A stretch of 64,000 bases of DNA from JBOFOR01 sp051654865 (GTDB lineage Bacteria; Bacillota; Clostridia; Peptostreptococcales; Peptostreptococcaceae): positions 1 to 64,000 of the forward strand of contig JBOFYV010000103.1 of the NCBI GenBank assembly GCA_051654865.1, written 5' to 3'. The notes under the pieces were generated by a model. It was not told the DNA's origin and did not search any database. It saw nothing but the letters and a program-made list of their open reading frames with translations. Positions 60,977 through 64,000 of the stretch are shown here, one piece after another; within the stretch, counting starts at the first letter, position 1, and every line of letters begins with the position of its first letter. Made by a program: the position numbers and the translations under genes.

Positions 60977-62071
60977 TTAATTTTGATTGTCTTTCACATA
61001 GGTAGGAACTAGAGACTTCATAATACTATCTATAAGATCTATATCCTCTCTACTAACAATCAAATTTAATATATTTAAATGTTTATTCATAACGTCAGTA
61101 TCAATGTTCATTGGCTTTACTATAAATATTTTATTGTGATTTGTTTTTATCAAATCTTCATCTTTCATATTTAACTCTTCATAAATCTTTTCTCCTGGTC
61201 TAAGTCCTGTAAACTCTATCTTTATATCAACATCAGGTTCATATCCATTTAGTTTTATCAAGTTTTTGGCTAAATCAACTATCTTAACACTCTCACCCAT
61301 ATCAAGAACAAATATCTCTCCACCTTTAGCCATAAATCCTGCTTCTATAACAAGAGCTACAGCCTCTGGTATCGTCATGAAATATCTAGTCGTATCAATA
61401 TGAGTCACTGTAACAGGACCTCCTTCTTCTATTTGCTTTTGAAATAGAGGTATTACACTACCATTACTGCCTAACACATTACCAAATCTAACTGCTACAA
61501 ACTCAGTTTTACTATATTTATTCATACTTTGTATAATCATTTCAGCAACCCTTTTTGTAGCACCCATTATGCTAGTTGGATTAACAGCTTTATCTGTTGA
61601 TATTAAAACAAATTTTTTAACATTATATTTACTAGATATCTCTGCCACATTTTTAGTTCCAAATATATTATTTTTTATAGCCTCACTTGGACTAAACTCC
61701 ATTAAAGGAACATGCTTATGGGCTGCTGCATGAAATACTATATCGGGTCTATATTTTTCAAATATCTTTTCTAATCTAGCTGCCTCTCTAATAGAAGCTA
61801 TAACAACATCAAGGTCTAATTCTTTATTGTATTTTCTAATTAATTCTTGCTGTATTAGATATGCATTGTTTTCATAGTTATCTACTATTATTAGTTTTTT
61901 AGGATTAGATAAAGCTACTTGTCTACATAATTCACTTCCTATTGATCCTCCTCCTCCAGTTACCAAAATAACTTTATTTTTTATATATTTCCTAATTTCA
62001 TTTAATTCAGCTTTTACAGCATCTCTGCCTAAAAGCTTTTCTATGTCTATATCTTTTATATCACTTTCCAT
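60977..62071 (-). CDS. UDP-GlcNAc 4,6-dehydratase, CapD/PglF type, soluble form
   Basis: An extended SDR enzyme of 364 residues that converts UDP-GlcNAc to UDP-4-keto-6-deoxy sugar with a tightly bound NAD(P). The nucleotide motif is VTGGGGSIGSELCRQ near 38, and FHAAAHKHVPLMEFSPSEAI near 115 is typical of CapD and PglF. The active-site region ISTDKAVNPTSIMGATKR near 160 has Asp-Lys and Met where many SDRs have Ser-Tyr-Lys. PglF and most CapD proteins carry an N-terminal membrane domain of about 250 residues; here it is missing and a short charged helix replaces it. GGAG directs the ATG at 62071. Confidence 0.87.
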   Translation of the reverse strand: MESDIKDIDIEKLLGRDAVKAELNEIRKYIKNKVILVTGGGGSIGSELCRQVALSNPKKLIIVDNYENNAYLIQQELIRKYNKELDLDVVIASIREAARLEKIFEKYRPDIVFHAAAHKHVPLMEFSPSEAIKNNIFGTKNVAEISSKYNVKKFVLISTDKAVNPTSIMGATKRVAEMIIQSMNKYSKTEFVAVRFGNVLGSNGSVIPLFQKQIEEGGPVTVTHIDTTRYFMTIPEAVALVIEAGFMAKGGEIFVLDMGESVKIVDLAKNLIKLNGYEPDVDIKIEFTGLRPGEKIYEELNMKDEDLIKTNHNKIFIVKPMNIDTDVMNKHLNILNLIVSREDIDLIDSIMKSLVPTYVKDNQN

Positions 62072-62125
62072 TTTTAACACTCCAATTATGATTGATTTAT
62101 TTATTAAAACTCTATTTACCTTTTA

Positions 62126-63412
62126 TTATCTTTTGAATTTATTTAAAATGACTCCAATAATATTTGCATCTACATACTCTAATTTTTCTTTGGATAACTT
62201 GCATATATCAATTTCAACTTCGTCATATCCTGTAAGCAAAATAGTTCCATCTACGAAACTCGATATTAAACTAGCATCGGTAGCTGTATCAATCGAAGGC
62301 GAATCTATGAATATATAATCATATTTTTCTTTTAACTCTTCTATTAAATTTCTGAATTTTTCTAAACTTAATAATTCTGAAGAATTAACAACACATTCAC
62401 CAGCTACTAAAACATCTAGAGTCGTTGTATTAATATTTTGTATACAGTCCTGTATAACAAATTTATCTTGTAATAAATCTGACAATCCTTTTATATTATC
62501 TAAGTTAAATATTTTATGCATACTTGGATTTTTCATATTTGAATCAATTATTAATATTCTTTTATCTTCTAATTTTGAAAAGCTTTTAGCTACACTTGTA
62601 ATAACCGTAGTTTTACCCTCGTTTTTCTTGCTACTAGTTATTAGGATAGATTTTATGTTATGATTTGACTTTGAAAAGATAATCTCAGTTCTTATACTTC
62701 TATAAATTTCATCTGTATTACTATTTTTATTATATTTTTTTATTTTTAACTTACTTCTATAAGGTATGACACCTAATACATGTAGGTTTAAATTGCTTTG
62801 TATATCATTAGATGTTTTTACCTTACTATTCATATATTCCATTCCTAAAATTGCGAATATTCCTGTCATAAATCCTATTATTCCTGACATAGATACAACA
62901 ATTGGGCTGTTTGGTTTTAGAGGTATCGTTGGTTGTAGAGCTTTATCTATTACTTTTACATCATTTGCTTTTACGATTCTTTTCGCTTCTTCTTTGAAAA
63001 TTACCGGAATTGTATTTGCTATATCCTTTGCTTGCTTTGGATTTTTGTCTAAAACACTTATATTCATCATTTGAGTGTCTTTAATTTGCGAAATTGTTAC
63101 TTTGCCTCGTATTTCATCTCCTGAAATATTTAGATTTAATTCATCTGCTACTTTACCTAAAACAGCTCTAGATTTTATTATTTCACCATATATAACAGTT
63201 AGTTTTTGACTTGAATTTAACTTGTCTCCAGTTACAGTGTCTATATTTTCCTGTGATTGATTTATATCTACTATTAATGTTGTGTTTGCTTCATATACTG
63301 GTGTTATAAAGTAAGATGTAATTATTCCAGCTGATATCATAAATAAAATAGTTGTAAGAATTATTATCCATACTTTATTTTTTATTAGCTTAATATATTC
63401 TTTAAGTCGCAT
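62126..63412 (-). CDS. Wzz chain-length regulator fused to BY-kinase-like ATPase
   Basis: The 428-residue protein joins an N-terminal Wzz domain (two membrane segments near 12-32 and 172-195, the second preceded by PTIPLKPNSP) to a cytoplasmic ATPase domain (about 235-428), as in fused Wzc/CapAB proteins that control polymer length and export. Walker A is SSKKNEGKTTV near 255. Walker A' reads LIIDSNMKNPS, with Asn where BY-kinases have Asp. Walker B is DYIFIDSPS. The C-terminus stops at VILNKFKR with no tyrosine cluster, so classical autophosphorylation of a tail is not possible. It is the first gene of the glycan operon; Spo0A boxes lie upstream. Confidence 0.85.
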   Translation of the reverse strand: MRLKEYIKLIKNKVWIIILTTILFMISAGIITSYFITPVYEANTTLIVDINQSQENIDTVTGDKLNSSQKLTVIYGEIIKSRAVLGKVADELNLNISGDEIRGKVTISQIKDTQMMNISVLDKNPKQAKDIANTIPVIFKEEAKRIVKANDVKVIDKALQPTIPLKPNSPIVVSMSGIIGFMTGIFAILGMEYMNSKVKTSNDIQSNLNLHVLGVIPYRSKLKIKKYNKNSNTDEIYRSIRTEIIFSKSNHNIKSILITSSKKNEGKTTVITSVAKSFSKLEDKRILIIDSNMKNPSMHKIFNLDNIKGLSDLLQDKFVIQDCIQNINTTTLDVLVAGECVVNSSELLSLEKFRNLIEELKEKYDYIFIDSPSIDTATDASLISSFVDGTILLTGYDEVEIDICKLSKEKLEYVDANIIGVILNKFKR

Positions 63413-63475
63413 ATTTTCCCACGTGCTCCTTTACTTTTAATTTTTTATTGTTCTTATATTTAATCCCTTCCTTTT

Positions 63476-63481
63476 ATTATA
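63476..63481 (-). promoter_or_regulatory. -10 element of the glycan operon
   Basis: A perfect TATAAT on the minus strand, about 65 bases before the first start codon. The -35 position (ACAATC) is poor, as expected for a promoter that needs an activator; an 0A box lies in the spacer. Confidence 0.4.
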
Positions 63482-63491
63482 TATTTATTTT

Positions 63492-63518
63492 TTCGACAGA
63501 TTGTTCCTGTTTTCGACA
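63492..63518 (-). promoter_or_regulatory. Two tandem Spo0A boxes upstream of the glycan operon
   Basis: On the minus strand the perfect 0A core TGTCGAA occurs twice, at 63518-63512 and 63498-63492, exactly 20 bases apart, in the contexts ATTGTCGAAAA and TCTGTCGAAAA. Same-face tandem spacing and location at the promoter support binding of phosphorylated Spo0A. Confidence 0.55.
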
Positions 63519-63551
63519 ATTTAATCTTATTATTTCCTTAATAAATTAATA

Positions 63552-63582
63552 ATGGCCCTATTACAATATGTAACAAGGCCAT
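63552..63582 (-). terminator. Probable terminator of the ABC-transporter gene
   Basis: A 14-bp stem (ATGGCC...GGCCAT with G-U pairs, loop ATA) 20 bases after the ATPase stop codon, followed by an A/T-rich, only moderately T-rich tract on the minus strand. Confidence 0.65.
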
Positions 63583-63602
63583 CATCAACTTATACTTTTA
63601 AG

Positions 63603-64000
63603 CTATATTTGTTTTAATTCACCATCCACTATAGATATTATTCTATCTGCTTTTTTAGCTATATTCTCATTATGTGTTATCATTATTAGCGTTTGATTAT
63701 ATTTTTTTATAGAAGTCTTTAAAAGTTCCATAACTTCTTCTGTAGTTTTTGTGTCTAAATTTCCAGTTGGCTCATCTGCTAGTATTATGCTTGGTTTTGC
63801 AGATAGCGCACGTGCTATTGCTACTCTCTGCTGTTGGCCTCCTGATAGTTGGTTGGGTAGATGAGTTTTTCGTTCTCCAATTCCCAATAATTCCATCAAA
63901 TCATTTATATAACTTTCGTCTACTTTTTGATTATCTAACTTTAATGGTAGCTCTACATTTTCTTTAACATTCAGTACTGGTATTAAATTATATTGTTGAA
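63603..64000 (-). CDS. ABC transporter ATP-binding protein, MacB/LolD type (partial, 5' end beyond window)
   Basis: The frame is open to the right edge, so the visible 132 residues are the C-terminal part. It starts just at the Q-loop (QQYNLIPVLNVKENVELPL), followed by the ABC signature LSGGQQQRVAIARAL, Walker B IILADEPTGNLD and the H-loop MITHNE. The QQYNLIP and EPTGNLD wording is characteristic of the MacB/LolD/FtsE-like branch, which works with FtsX/MacB-type permeases on lipoproteins, peptides or antibiotics. Walker A lies outside the window. It is transcribed towards the glycan operon but separated by a hairpin. The substrate cannot be inferred without the permease. Confidence 0.9.
   Translation of the reverse strand, partial: QQYNLIPVLNVKENVELPLKLDNQKVDESYINDLMELLGIGERKTHLPNQLSGGQQQRVAIARALSAKPSIILADEPTGNLDTKTTEEVMELLKTSIKKYNQTLIMITHNENIAKKADRIISIVDGELKQI

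Overview
The window comes from a strongly AT-rich, low-GC Gram-positive chromosome. Gene content and order fit a spore-forming anaerobe of the class Clostridia, most likely the Peptostreptococcaceae (Clostridioides, Paraclostridium or Romboutsia relatives). Supporting signs are the order rpsO / pnp / YlxY-type deacetylase / M16 peptidase / YmxH / aspartokinase / TepA / FtsK (SpoIIIE), with rimO, pgsA, recA and rny next to it; a 2-selenouridine synthase; sporulation-type accessory genes; and two perfect Spo0A-box cores. This is inferred from gene order and protein character, not from a database match. No tRNA, rRNA, CRISPR array or insertion sequence was recognised.

Layout. Positions 1-7.2 kb hold small single genes on both strands: a parvulin isomerase, a CBS-pair protein, a cold-shock protein, a secreted amidase-like protein, a pyridoxamine-kinase-like protein, a YlbF-family protein, a Cys-rich heptad-repeat protein and a lipoprotein, most ended by strong bidirectional hairpins. 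Positions 7.3-24.6 kb are metabolic and envelope genes: M42 aminopeptidase with a YjiH-like membrane protein, a UgtP-like glycosyltransferase, an M23 hydrolase, an orphan sugar ABC permease, a long glutamine synthetase, a DEDD exonuclease, exonuclease III, GalT, an aminotransferase, MarR, a YjeM-like transporter and PurB. Positions 24.7-29 kb are less ordinary: a tyrosine recombinase lacking key catalytic residues, a UvrD-like helicase, an unknown small protein and a DUF523/DUF1722 protein.

Positions 29-53.6 kb are a conserved, all-minus-strand information-processing block: rny, recA, pgsA-rimO-mnmH-ftsK, tepA, aspartokinase, ymxH, M16 peptidase, ylxY, pnp, degV, rpsO, ribF, truB, nrnA, rbfA, infB, ylxQ, rnpM, nusA and rimP. 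The rimP-nusA operon begins with a clear sigma-A promoter followed by an intrinsic-terminator-like hairpin, matching the NusA autoregulatory attenuator described in Bacillus subtilis. recA has a promoter with a near-consensus SOS box just downstream.

Positions 53.7-63.4 kb form one tightly packed minus-strand surface-glycan operon. In order of transcription it encodes a Wzz/BY-kinase-like protein, a 4,6-dehydratase (PglF/CapD type), a phosphoglycosyl transferase (PglC type), an acetyltransferase (PglD type), an aminotransferase (PglE type), a GT4 glycosyltransferase, an HpcH/HpaI-type aldolase, a Wzy-like polymerase and a MurJ-family flippase. The four Pgl-like enzymes would make UDP-N,N'-diacetylbacillosamine and load it on undecaprenyl phosphate. 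Two tandem TGTCGAA Spo0A boxes lie in the promoter region, suggesting that the glycan is tied to the sporulation decision. The right edge holds a truncated MacB/LolD-type ABC ATPase.
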